Source: Mongoliitalea daihaiensis (GTDB lineage: Bacteria; Bacteroidota; Bacteroidia; Cytophagales; Cyclobacteriaceae). Taken from it: 64,000 nucleotides of DNA. The stretch is from the NCBI RefSeq assembly GCF_021596945.1, contig NZ_CP063779.1:4500001-4564000 (forward strand). The letters are read 5' to 3'. The notes below the pieces were generated by a model that was not told the origin of the DNA, searched no databases, and worked only from the letters and a program-made list of their open reading frames with translations. The translations under genes and the position numbers were made by a program. The stretch's first letter is position 1. Every line of letters starts with the position of its first letter. This document shows positions 45,522 to 55,600 of this stretch, one piece after another.

Positions 45522-48296
45522 ATGGCAAACCAAAACCCAGAGCAAATAGCAAGAGATAACATTGACAAGCAGTTGACTGCTTGTGGCTGGGTTATTCAAA
45601 GCATCAAACAAATTAATTTGAATGCTAGTTCTGGGGTTGCTGTAAAAGAATATTTGACAGATGTTGGTCCTGCGGACTATGTTTTATTTGTTGATGGAAA
45701 ACCTTGTGGAGTAATTGAAGCTAAACGAGAAGAAGAAGGTCATAGAATGACTGTACATGAAGGACAAGGTGAAGACTATGCAAATGCTAAACTCAAACAT
45801 CTAAAGAATGAACCATTGCCTTTTGTGTATATCAGCACAGGAGAAGTAACAAGGTTTACGGACTTTACCGACCCAAAACCAAGAGCAAGAGAAGTCTTCA
45901 GTTTTCACAGACCTGAAACATTAAGAGATTGGGTAAAACGAGACAAATCACTTCGTAGAAGATTATTGGATTTACCTGCTTTGCAAACTGATGGTTTGAG
46001 AGATTGTCAAATCAACGCCATCACAAAACTTGAAACGTCATTCAAAGAGAACCGACCTAGAGCCTTGATTCAAATGGCAACAGGTTCAGGAAAAACTTTT
46101 ACTGCTATAACTGCCATTTATCGCTTGTTGAAATATGCAAAGGCAAAACGAGTTTTGTTTTTGGTTGACACAAAAAACCTTGGCGAACAAGCAGAGCAGG
46201 AATTTATGTCATTCGTTCCAAATGATGACAACAGAAAGTTTACTGAACTTTACAGCGTTCAGAGACTAAAATCAAGCTACATAGCAACCGACAGTCAAGT
46301 TTGCATAAGCACAATTCAGCGTTTGTATTCCATTTTAAAGGGAACCGAGTTAGAAGAAGCAGCCGAAGAAGAAAATCCAAACGAGAGAAAATACCAACCA
46401 AAGGAAATACCGCCAATTGAGTATGATGGCAAAATGCCGATTGAGTTTTTTGATTTCATTGTAATTGATGAATGTCACAGGAGCATTTACAATTTATGGA
46501 AACAAGTTCTTGAATATTATGATGCTTTTGAAGTTGGCTTAACAGCCACTCCCGACAAAAGAACCATTGGTTATTTTGACCAAAATCTGGTTAGTGAATA
46601 TTCTCACGAAATGGCGGTTGCTGATGGAGTTAATGTTGGATATGAAGTATTTATCATAGACACAAAGGTAACGCAACAAGGTGCTACACTTTGGAAAGGC
46701 GAATACATTGAACACCGTGAACGCCTGAGCAGAAGAAAAAGAATGGAATTGCAGGATGAAGATGAAGAATATTCAAAACAGCAATTGGATAAGGATGTAG
46801 TAAATCCAAATCAGATAAGAACCATCATTCGCACTTTTAAAGAGCATTTACCGACCATTTTCAAAGACCGTTACGATAAGAACGGAAATTTTGAAGTTCC
46901 TAAAACATTGATTTTTGCAAAAACAGATAGCCACGCAAACGACATAATTGATATTGTACGTGAGGAGTTTGCCGAAGAAAATAAATTCTGCAAGAAAATC
47001 ACATACAACAGCGAAGACCCAAAAAGCACCTTGGCTCAATTCCGTAACGACTATCATCCAAGGATTGCGGTAACGGTAGATATGATTGCCACTGGTACAG
47101 ATGTAAAACCATTGGAATGTTTGCTTTTTATGCGAGATGTAAAGAGCAAAAACTACTTTGAACAGATGAAAGGCAGAGGCACACGAACTATTGATTTGGA
47201 TAGTTTACGAAAAGTAACGCCTACTGCAAGATTCACAAAAGACCATTTTGTAATTGTTGATGCCATTGGTGTAACCAAGAGTTTAAAAACAGATAGCCGA
47301 CCTTTAGAAAAGAAACCTGGCGTTCCGCTAAAAGATTTGCTTCAAGCTATTGCAGTAGGTGCAAGAGAAGAAGAATTGTTTACCTCTTTAGCTAACCGAC
47401 TTACCCGATTAGACAAACAAATCACAGAAAAAGAGAAAAAACAATTTGCCGAAAAAGCCAATGGCAAAAGCGTTTCGCAAGTGGTAAAAGAATTGTTGAA
47501 TGCTTTTAATCCTGATGTTTTAGAAGAAATTGAGAGCAAAGTAAGAACTGAAATGGCAGGTGCTGCTCCTGTAGAGATTGAAGCGAAAATCAAAGCACAA
47601 ACAGAAACACTGCAAAACGAAGCAGCAAAAGTATTTACAGGTGAACTAAACGAATACATTGAAAATGTTCGCAAAGCACACGAACAAAAAATTGACTTAG
47701 CAAATCCTGATGAAGTTATTCACGTTGGTTGGGACAAAGACAACACCAACAAAGCAAATGAAATCATTACTAGTTTTTCAGAATGGATGCAAGAGAACAA
47801 AGACGAATTAATGGCATTGCAGATTTTTTACAACCAACCCTTTAGAAGAAGAGAATTAACCTATTCAATGATAAAAGAGGTTTTGGAAAAACTCCAAAAC
47901 GATAAACCTTCCCTTGCTCCTTTGAATGTATGGAGAGCTTATGAGGCATTGGAACAATGCAACGGCTCACCAAGGAACGAACTAACAGCAATTGTTTCTT
48001 TGATTCGTAAAATCAGTGGATTAGATAGCACATTGACGAGTTATGATAAAATAGTGGACAAAAATTTTCAGGATTGGGTTTTCAAGAAACAAGCCGGAGC
48101 AACCAAATTTAACGAAGAACAAATGCAATGGCTGAGAATGATTAAAGATTATGTAGTGAATAGTTTCCATATTGACAAAGACGACTTTGATTTAAATCCA
48201 TTCAACGCACAAGGTGGGTTGGGCAAAATGTGGCAATTGTTTGGAGAACAAACAGAAGAAATTATTAACGAATTAAATGAGGCACTGGCAGCATAA
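45522..48296 (+). CDS. hsdR: type I restriction enzyme R subunit
   Basis: A 924-residue HsdR. The N-terminal HSDR_N nuclease has D52 and E66-A-K68 of the PD-(D/E)XK site. The motor domain has Walker A ATGSGKT (186-192), DECH about residue 315, GLTATPD, and motif VI in YFEQMKGRGTR. The C-terminal EcoEI_R_C-like helical part couples to the methylase. It translocates DNA and cleaves unmethylated molecules together with HsdM and HsdS. It is the first gene of a six-gene operon; the stop overlaps the start of the Argonaute gene by one base (TAATG). Having hsdR first and hsdM last with three other genes between is not the normal order. Confidence 0.94.
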   Translation: MANQNPEQIARDNIDKQLTACGWVIQSIKQINLNASSGVAVKEYLTDVGPADYVLFVDGKPCGVIEAKREEEGHRMTVHEGQGEDYANAKLKHLKNEPLPFVYISTGEVTRFTDFTDPKPRAREVFSFHRPETLRDWVKRDKSLRRRLLDLPALQTDGLRDCQINAITKLETSFKENRPRALIQMATGSGKTFTAITAIYRLLKYAKAKRVLFLVDTKNLGEQAEQEFMSFVPNDDNRKFTELYSVQRLKSSYIATDSQVCISTIQRLYSILKGTELEEAAEEENPNERKYQPKEIPPIEYDGKMPIEFFDFIVIDECHRSIYNLWKQVLEYYDAFEVGLTATPDKRTIGYFDQNLVSEYSHEMAVADGVNVGYEVFIIDTKVTQQGATLWKGEYIEHRERLSRRKRMELQDEDEEYSKQQLDKDVVNPNQIRTIIRTFKEHLPTIFKDRYDKNGNFEVPKTLIFAKTDSHANDIIDIVREEFAEENKFCKKITYNSEDPKSTLAQFRNDYHPRIAVTVDMIATGTDVKPLECLLFMRDVKSKNYFEQMKGRGTRTIDLDSLRKVTPTARFTKDHFVIVDAIGVTKSLKTDSRPLEKKPGVPLKDLLQAIAVGAREEELFTSLANRLTRLDKQITEKEKKQFAEKANGKSVSQVVKELLNAFNPDVLEEIESKVRTEMAGAAPVEIEAKIKAQTETLQNEAAKVFTGELNEYIENVRKAHEQKIDLANPDEVIHVGWDKDNTNKANEIITSFSEWMQENKDELMALQIFYNQPFRRRELTYSMIKEVLEKLQNDKPSLAPLNVWRAYEALEQCNGSPRNELTAIVSLIRKISGLDSTLTSYDKIVDKNFQDWVFKKQAGATKFNEEQMQWLRMIKDYVVNSFHIDKDDFDLNPFNAQGGLGKMWQLFGEQTEEIINELNEALAA

Positions 48297-50290
48297 TGAG
48301 TGGACTATTTTTAAACTTCTATCAGGTAGATATTCCTACAAAAGCTGCTTCAATTGATTCAGTTGAGTATAGCCCCTACGCTTCAAAAGAAGCCTTCATT
48401 GGCTTAAAAAAAAGTTTTCCAAATCTTTCATTTTATCGTGATGATGATAAAATATTACTTTGGAAGAATTCAAACGAGTCTGAATTCCCTGAAAATACCG
48501 TATCAATTAATATTGACTTTACCGAGAAAGCAAAAGTGCTTTCCAAAATACTAGAAAGGTCTATTATTGATTTCGTAGAACCCAAAGGATATCGAATATT
48601 CAAGAATAAACATTCAAACTCTTGGGGGATTATATCTTCAAAAGATGTTTTAAACGGAAGTATTGAAGGCTTATCTGTAAACAGAATTGTGCATTTTTCG
48701 CCTTGCTTTTTTTTCAAGGAAAGCAAATTGCTTTTGGGCTTTTCTTTATCTACTTCACTCAAAAACTCTTTTACTTGGAGTAAATCAGAGTTTGAGAAAT
48801 ATGGCATTGACATTAAAGGATTAAAAGGTGATGATAATAGAATCTTTGCAAACAGGCAATCAATAAAGCGTTTTATAGAAACCAAAGGAGCAACAACTAA
48901 ATACGACCAAATAATTAATGAGGAAAATAAAAACTCAAAATGCTTTGCAGTAATTGATGGCTTTTACAAATGGCTTGATAAAAACAGAACGGAAATTAAA
49001 TTGCCTTTTGGACTAGCAATAAATGCTATTTCTAAAAAATACTTGCCTTTTGAAGATGAATTAATCAAGCCCGAAATAATTGGAAAGCCACAGAGATATT
49101 TTTATAGTAACCGCAAGAACACACAAGGTTTAAAATATTACGACCAAATGGTTAAGGCTTATCAACCTTATTCATTGGAGCTTTACCAAAACAAACAAAT
49201 CAATATTGGTGTGATTTGTCCTTCTGAATATCAAGGCGAAACAGAAGGTTTTGTAAAGAAAATTGAAGCAAAACTAAAAGAGGTTTTCCATTTCAACTCT
49301 TTGAACTTTCATTTTAAAACAATCGCAGGAAAAGAATTAGAAAATTACAAGGAAGTGCTTTATGATGAGGCTTTACAGAAGTGCGACTTGATTTATGTAA
49401 TCGTAAATGAAGCCCAAGAAAAGCTAAGTCCAAACAATTCACCGTATTACGTATGCAAGGCAAAGTTTATCGGTAATGGCATTCCAACGCAGGATGTTCA
49501 AATAGAAACCATAAGACAAAATCTCAATGCCTTTACTATGACCAACATTGCATTAAACTCTTATGCAAAACTTGGTGGTACGGCTTGGACAATTGAAAAA
49601 GAAGACAAACTAAAAGATGAATTGGTAATTGGCATTGGCTCCACATTATCAGAAAATGGGCAGTTTGTTTTGGGTATTGCACAAGTTTTTCATAATGATG
49701 GCAGGTATATGACAGGAGATTGCTCTCCCCTTTCATCATTTGCCAATTATGCTGAAAATTTAGAAAATCACCTTTATAAAACTTTACAGCCCTTAGTTGA
49801 GGAAATGAGCAAATCAGGCACATTCCGCTTGATTTTTCATTTGTTCAAATCAGCCAGTGAGGAATACGAATTAAAAGCCATTAATGGCTTAAAAGAGAGA
49901 TTGGCAAATTACAATTTTGAATTTGCGTTGGTTCATTTGGCTTATGGGCATAATTTCAGATTGTATTACAATGATGGAAGAAATGACATCAACCAAGGAA
50001 CATACATTCAATTAAGCAAACATTCTGCTTTGCTTCATTTTGTGAGCAAGAGTGATTTACCCTTGAAAATTTATTTGGATAAGCGTTCCACCTTCACAAG
50101 TTTGTTCTACATAGCAAAACAGGTTTATTGGTTTTCACACTTGTCGCACAGAAGCTATATGCCGTCAAAGAGAACCGTTACCATAATGTACCCTTCACTA
50201 ATGGCAAGAATGACAGAAGAACTCAAAAAAGTAGAAGGTTGGGATTATGAAAGATTAAAAGCAGTAAGCGAAAAACTATGGTTTATTTAA
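48296..50290 (+). CDS. prokaryotic Argonaute with inactive PIWI domain
   Basis: A 664-residue MID-PIWI protein. The MID region (about 300-430) holds KAKFIGNGIPTQDVQ and MTNIALNSYAKLGGTAW, the signature around the guide 5'-phosphate pocket. PIWI follows to the end, with RTVTIMYPSLMARMTEEL at the C-terminus. The first catalytic aspartate, normally in IGID, is replaced: residues 445-449 read IGIGS. The next site reads IFHLFK instead of a D-containing loop, so slicing is very unlikely. The N-terminal 300 residues are not assigned and no clear PAZ was seen. It resembles inactive long-B or short pAgos that recruit an effector; the adjacent nuclease gene fits. Confidence 0.85.
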   Translation: MSGLFLNFYQVDIPTKAASIDSVEYSPYASKEAFIGLKKSFPNLSFYRDDDKILLWKNSNESEFPENTVSINIDFTEKAKVLSKILERSIIDFVEPKGYRIFKNKHSNSWGIISSKDVLNGSIEGLSVNRIVHFSPCFFFKESKLLLGFSLSTSLKNSFTWSKSEFEKYGIDIKGLKGDDNRIFANRQSIKRFIETKGATTKYDQIINEENKNSKCFAVIDGFYKWLDKNRTEIKLPFGLAINAISKKYLPFEDELIKPEIIGKPQRYFYSNRKNTQGLKYYDQMVKAYQPYSLELYQNKQINIGVICPSEYQGETEGFVKKIEAKLKEVFHFNSLNFHFKTIAGKELENYKEVLYDEALQKCDLIYVIVNEAQEKLSPNNSPYYVCKAKFIGNGIPTQDVQIETIRQNLNAFTMTNIALNSYAKLGGTAWTIEKEDKLKDELVIGIGSTLSENGQFVLGIAQVFHNDGRYMTGDCSPLSSFANYAENLENHLYKTLQPLVEEMSKSGTFRLIFHLFKSASEEYELKAINGLKERLANYNFEFALVHLAYGHNFRLYYNDGRNDINQGTYIQLSKHSALLHFVSKSDLPLKIYLDKRSTFTSLFYIAKQVYWFSHLSHRSYMPSKRTVTIMYPSLMARMTEELKKVEGWDYERLKAVSEKLWFI

Positions 50291-50313
50291 GAGAGATATT
50301 AAAGCATAACAGA

Positions 50314-51318
50314 ATGAAGTTAATTCAATACAGAAATATTGAGTTAGCTGCTTATTTGTGCGTTCAATCTTTCGAAGAATTACCAAACCATACATTTGAA
50401 CTAAGCCCTGACGAAGAAATCGCTTTGATTGGTTATAAGAAAGAATCCGTTGAAGTGTCTAAAGTTGTTTCTATCATTTCAAAAGCCCCGATAAAAGGGC
50501 TAAGTGCAATTTCCAATGTATACAAATTAGCTGGCTTGTACTTATCAGCTAAAAGTGAATTAAGCCAACAAATCAGAGAAAAATATCAGCAAAGTGACTT
50601 AAAGCAAAAATACTTTCTAACTAAAATTGAACCATCGCTTAAATCACAATTAGAGAAAGAGGTGATAGCGTTGCAAAATCAACCTTTTGCTATTCTCATT
50701 AAAAGCATTTATGACATAAGTGATGTTAATGAGACCGAACTGAATACTGCTATGCAATCTGTGACAACAGTATCTGACATAGATGTTCAGTTGCAAATTC
50801 TCTTAGAAGATATTGAAAGTACATTACTAAACATCAGGTATATCAATAAGTCTGCTGATGAAGTGGTTAGAGACATTTTAAATAATTTCAGCAATGCCAT
50901 TCAGAAGATAATTACGAACAGAAGAAAAGACCATCCCAATTTTGAAATTGAAGACGAATATGATGTGCAGGATATTTTGTACGTGATACTTAAATCGGTA
51001 TTTCCAAACCTAAGAGATGAAGATGCAATTGCAAAGGTTGGAGCAAAAACAACTAAAATAGACCTGATAATAAGGGAAGAAAAAATTTTAGTTGAGGTGA
51101 AGATGATAAAAGCTAAAGAATCAAATGAAACACATTTCATTGAAGAATTGAAAGTAGATTTTGAATCATACCACGAATGTAAATGGTTGAGAAAACTATT
51201 TTGCTTTGTTTACGACCCTTACAAAAAGACCCGTGACATTTCAAATTTCAACGACCTGAAAGGAGACAGAATAAAAGGCGAACATAATTTTAATGTAGAA
51301 GTGATAGTTGCAAACTAA
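50314..51318 (+). CDS. PD-(D/E)XK nuclease, DpnII/MboI-like, partner of the Argonaute
   Basis: 334 residues from ATG 50314; another ATG at 50278 would overlap the Argonaute gene by 13 bases. The N-terminal two-thirds is helical and unassigned. The C-terminal domain has YDVQDILYVILKSVFPNLRDED, then KIDLIIREEKILVEVK with the D...E-x-K catalytic set, and FCFVYDPYKK. That pattern matches the DpnII-MboI_REase-like PD-(D/E)XK family. Adjacent to an inactive Argonaute it could be the DNA-degrading effector. Its stop overlaps the hsdS start by one base (TAATG). Confidence 0.8.
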   Translation: MKLIQYRNIELAAYLCVQSFEELPNHTFELSPDEEIALIGYKKESVEVSKVVSIISKAPIKGLSAISNVYKLAGLYLSAKSELSQQIREKYQQSDLKQKYFLTKIEPSLKSQLEKEVIALQNQPFAILIKSIYDISDVNETELNTAMQSVTTVSDIDVQLQILLEDIESTLLNIRYINKSADEVVRDILNNFSNAIQKIITNRRKDHPNFEIEDEYDVQDILYVILKSVFPNLRDEDAIAKVGAKTTKIDLIIREEKILVEVKMIKAKESNETHFIEELKVDFESYHECKWLRKLFCFVYDPYKKTRDISNFNDLKGDRIKGEHNFNVEVIVAN

Positions 51319-52610
51319 TGAAAGAGATTAACAACATACCAAAACATTGGCAGGAAAAATCTTTAGGGGAAATCTTTACCATTGAAAGAGGTGGCTCTCC
51401 TCGACCAATAGAAGAATATATAACCAATGATGAAAATGGAATTAATTGGATAAAGATAGGGGATACTAAAAATGTTGTTAAATACATTTCACGCACAAAG
51501 GAAAAGATTAAACCAGAAGGAGTAAAAAGGTCAAGAATGGTTTATGAAGATGATTTCCTTCTTTCCAATTCAATGAGTTTTGGCAGACCCTACATAATGA
51601 AAACAACAGGTTGTATTCACGATGGTTGGCTAGTGATAAGGAAAAATGAAATTATTGATAATAACTATTTATACTACATTCTAAGTTCTTCTTTTCTATT
51701 TCAGCAGTTTTCTAACTTAGCGAAAGGCTCAACAGTTAAAAATCTGAATATAGAGGCTGTTAAACAGGCAGTAATTCGATTTCCCCCCCTCCCCGAACAA
51801 CAAGCCATTGTAGCCAAAATAGAAGAACTACTCAGCGAACTGGAAAACGGCAAACAACAACTGCTCACCGCCCAACAGCAATTAAAAGTTTACAGACAAA
51901 GTTTGTTGAAATGGGCTTTTGAAGGGAAGTTGACTAATAAGTATGTAAAAGAAGGTGAATTGCCGGAGGGGTGGAAAAGTGTTAATGTAAATGACATTGT
52001 TGAAAAAAGTAAGCATTCCTTAAAGGCTGGTCCATTTGGTTCCTCGTTGAAAAAAGAATTTTACGTTCAAAAGGGTTATAAAATTTATGGGCAAGAACAA
52101 GTGATAATTGACGATGCTTTTTTTGGTGACTATTATATAAATGAAGAAAAATATTTAGAACTAAAATCATGCAGAGTTAAGCCGTTTGATATTCTGATTA
52201 GCTTGGTCGGAACAGTTGGTAAAGTTCTAATCTTACCTGAAAATTCTCAAGAAGGTGTGATTAATCCTCGTTTAATTAAAATAACACTGAACAAAGAAAT
52301 CTATTTGCATAAATTTTTCAAGTATTACTTTGAGAGTTCATACGTGAAAAACTTTTACAGTGCAAAGGCGCAAGGAACAACAATGGACGTTTTGAACCTT
52401 GGAATAATTAAGACGATTCCCTTTCCAATGCCATCTCTAAAAGAACAACAACAAATCGTTGAAGAATTAGAAAGCAAGCTCACGGTTTGCGATAAAATAG
52501 AAGAAACCATCAGCCAAAGTTTGCAACAGGCAGAAACCTTGAGGCAGAGTATTTTGAAAAAGGCGTTTGAGGGGAAATTAATAACCACAGAAAACTTAGC
52601 TACAATATGA
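51318..52610 (+). CDS. hsdS: type I restriction enzyme specificity subunit
   Basis: A 430-residue HsdS with two target-recognition domains (about 8-155 and 215-385). Each is followed by a long helical spacer: EQQAIVAKIEELLSEL with QSLLKWAFEGKL, and EQQQIVEELESKL with QSILKKAFEGKL. The repeat of FPP/FPMPxLxEQQ and FEGKL is diagnostic. It determines the bipartite DNA target of the methylase and endonuclease. The start shares one base with the nuclease gene, and its stop overlaps the TIR gene by four bases (ATGA). Confidence 0.94.
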   Translation: MKEINNIPKHWQEKSLGEIFTIERGGSPRPIEEYITNDENGINWIKIGDTKNVVKYISRTKEKIKPEGVKRSRMVYEDDFLLSNSMSFGRPYIMKTTGCIHDGWLVIRKNEIIDNNYLYYILSSSFLFQQFSNLAKGSTVKNLNIEAVKQAVIRFPPLPEQQAIVAKIEELLSELENGKQQLLTAQQQLKVYRQSLLKWAFEGKLTNKYVKEGELPEGWKSVNVNDIVEKSKHSLKAGPFGSSLKKEFYVQKGYKIYGQEQVIIDDAFFGDYYINEEKYLELKSCRVKPFDILISLVGTVGKVLILPENSQEGVINPRLIKITLNKEIYLHKFFKYYFESSYVKNFYSAKAQGTTMDVLNLGIIKTIPFPMPSLKEQQQIVEELESKLTVCDKIEETISQSLQQAETLRQSILKKAFEGKLITTENLATI

Positions 52611-55600
52611 AAGAGACAGTAAAATGCAACCTTTATGTTGTTGGCTTAAATGGCACAGGCAAAACCGTACTTATAAGTAAGATTGTTGGTGGTGAGAGTA
52701 ATTATAAGACAAGACCGATAGGGTTTGAAAATTCAGATTGGCAAATCAAATACGAAAATCAAATTATTGATGTAGAGATAAAAGAAAGAGCGTCTTTTGA
52801 CCAAAGAGTTAGCAAAGAATATGAAAAAGGTTACTTAGACAATTCGGTTGTAATTGTAATGGTGAGTTCAATATTCAATGACAGTGAGAACAATTTTGAT
52901 AGAATATGGAATGAATACCTAGCCAGAATTCCAAGCAATTGTATTGTTATTTTGTTTTTCAACAAAAACAAGGAAAAAGAGGTTGATAAAATTGATATAA
53001 AATCTCTTAAAGACAAATATCCATTTGTCAGAGAAGTGCTCAATTATGATTTGCAAAATGACAAATTAGATGGTTTCAATTATTTATTGAGAAACATTAT
53101 TATCAACAGGTATACTGACAGACTCAATTACGCAAGAAAAATTATTAAGGAAAATTTACTCACCAAAAATCCCGAATTAGATTTAGGAAACTGTTCTCTT
53201 ACTAGCCTCTACGAGATTGAAGAACTTTTCGAAAATACTCATATTGAAAAGCTTATATTAAGTAATGAATGGGCAGCTTTTAGAAATATCAAATGGCATA
53301 AAATAACTAGCAAAAATCAACAAGAGAAAAATTCCTTGGGTGACTTACATCCTAATCTAAGTAAACTTAAAAACCTAAAACATTTAATTGCTGGTGGTGA
53401 TTGGAATGATGGCAAATCCTGGTGGAACAGATGGCGAATTTATGATTTAAGTCCAGTTTTAAGTTTGTCAAACTTAGAGTACTTAAATGTTAGTAACAAC
53501 AAGATTAGAAATGTACCAACATTATCTAAACTCAAAAAATTAAGAATATTACACCTTAATAATAATGAAATTACAAATGTTAATATCCGAAGTAACTCCA
53601 TTTCATTGGAAGAGATTTATCTAAGCAATAATCAATTGACATCAGTATCATTTGTAAAGTTCTTGCTTGTTGCCAAAACAATTGACTTGCACGGAAATAA
53701 AATAAAGAGTCTTGCACCTATCCAAAGTCAATTTGTAAGAATGAATGTTACCAATTCAAAATGGGAGCAGAATACAATAAACATTGCAAAAAATCCATTA
53801 GTGCAACCTCCAATGGAGATTGTAAATATCAGTAAAGAGGCTGTAATAAGTTACTTTAATGATTTATCTAAGGGCGGTTCATTTATAAATAAAGATGTTA
53901 AACTGATTTTAGTAGGGAATAGTGAAGTAGGCAAAACTACTTTGGCAAAATATCTAAATAATGAAATAGAGCTTGATAAAGAACATCCCGCTACTCATTG
54001 GCTAGAGGAGAAACAACTAAAGAGCAAGTACAAAATCGAAAAGATTAAAGATAAATGCAATATCAATTTATTTGATTTCGGTGGTCACGATTATTTTCAC
54101 GACACCCATCATCTGTTTTTTAGTAAGAATACCGTTTATTTACTTTTATGGGACAAGGAGACAAACAACTTAAATTACAGAATAGTAAGCCAAAAAAACA
54201 GCAAAAAAGAAATTGTAGAAGTTAAAACTCAAGATTACCCTATTAAATACTGGCTTGAATCTATTAAGCACTTCACAAAAGAAAAGAAAACCGAAAATTT
54301 TGATTTCGAAATAGAAAAAGAAGACAAATTCAATAGCCTTGCTCTACTAATTCAAAATAAGGTAAATAGTACAGATGAGATTATGCATCTCAACAACCGT
54401 GAAATTTTTCTGAATTACCCATTTATTTTTGAGTTCGCAAATATTTCCTTAAAGCCTAAGAGAAACCTAAATCATCTTGATTCTTTGATAACCGAGTTAC
54501 TTAATAAGGCGGAAATCATTGGTTCAAAATTGCCCGACTATTATCGTATCGTAAAAAACAATATTAAAATTTACGATAGGAAACCCATTCTTTCAATCAA
54601 TGAGTTTAATCAATATTGTAATAGCTTCTTATCTGAGAATATTGATATTGAGCAAACAATCTTTTTAGCAGAGTACTTAAAGCAGATAGGCATAATACTA
54701 TACTATCCAAACTCTAAAAATGGTGATAAAATATATATAAACAAGAAGTGGGTGATAGAGCAGATTTATAAAATTCTAGAAGGTCTTGCAAAAAAGAATG
54801 GTGAATTTGACACAAATCATATCAAAAGTACATTACCTAGAAATTGTAGCAATGAAGAAGTAAATAGCATAATTCAGTTAATGCTTGAATTCAAAATTAT
54901 TTTTGAACACCCCGAGTCAAGCGGTTTTATTGCTCCTCTTTATCTTCCAACACAACCTATCAAAGCAGTTGAACTTTTTATTGATGAAAACAAAATACCT
55001 TATAGAAGATTTTTATACAGTGGGTTCATACACAAAAATGTAATACTCTCCTTTTTTCAAGAGTATGGTAAACTAGTAATTAAGGAAACTTCAAGTTTGG
55101 ATAAGGGTTTATATTATTATTGGAAGGATGGTTTAGTAATTAAAGATTCTGCATCTAGTGAAATTGTTATGGTTCAATTTAACATTGGCGATTCAGAAGG
55201 TAATGCTTTTATTGATGTTGTTCAAATTAACAATGCTTCTGAAACCAAATTTGTCAAAGAAATAATCGAATTTATTAAAGCTATCAATACGGATTATGAA
55301 ATTGAGGAGATGGTTACGCTTGACGGAAAGGACTACGTTTCTTTAGAAGTACTACATAATAATGCAAAAGTCGGCAAAATGATTTTTACAGAAAGCCGTA
55401 TTTCAATGGATAAAGATTTAATTGTACCAGTTATAAAAGAGTTCAAACTAAAAGATTATAAGATGTTTTTATCTAATGGAATAAAAAGGAAAAAGGTAGT
55501 TATATCCTATTCTAAAAAAGACCTTGTTCGAGTCCACACACTTATTAGATACTTAAATCCATTAATTGATTTGGAACTAATTGAGCAACCTTGGTATTGC

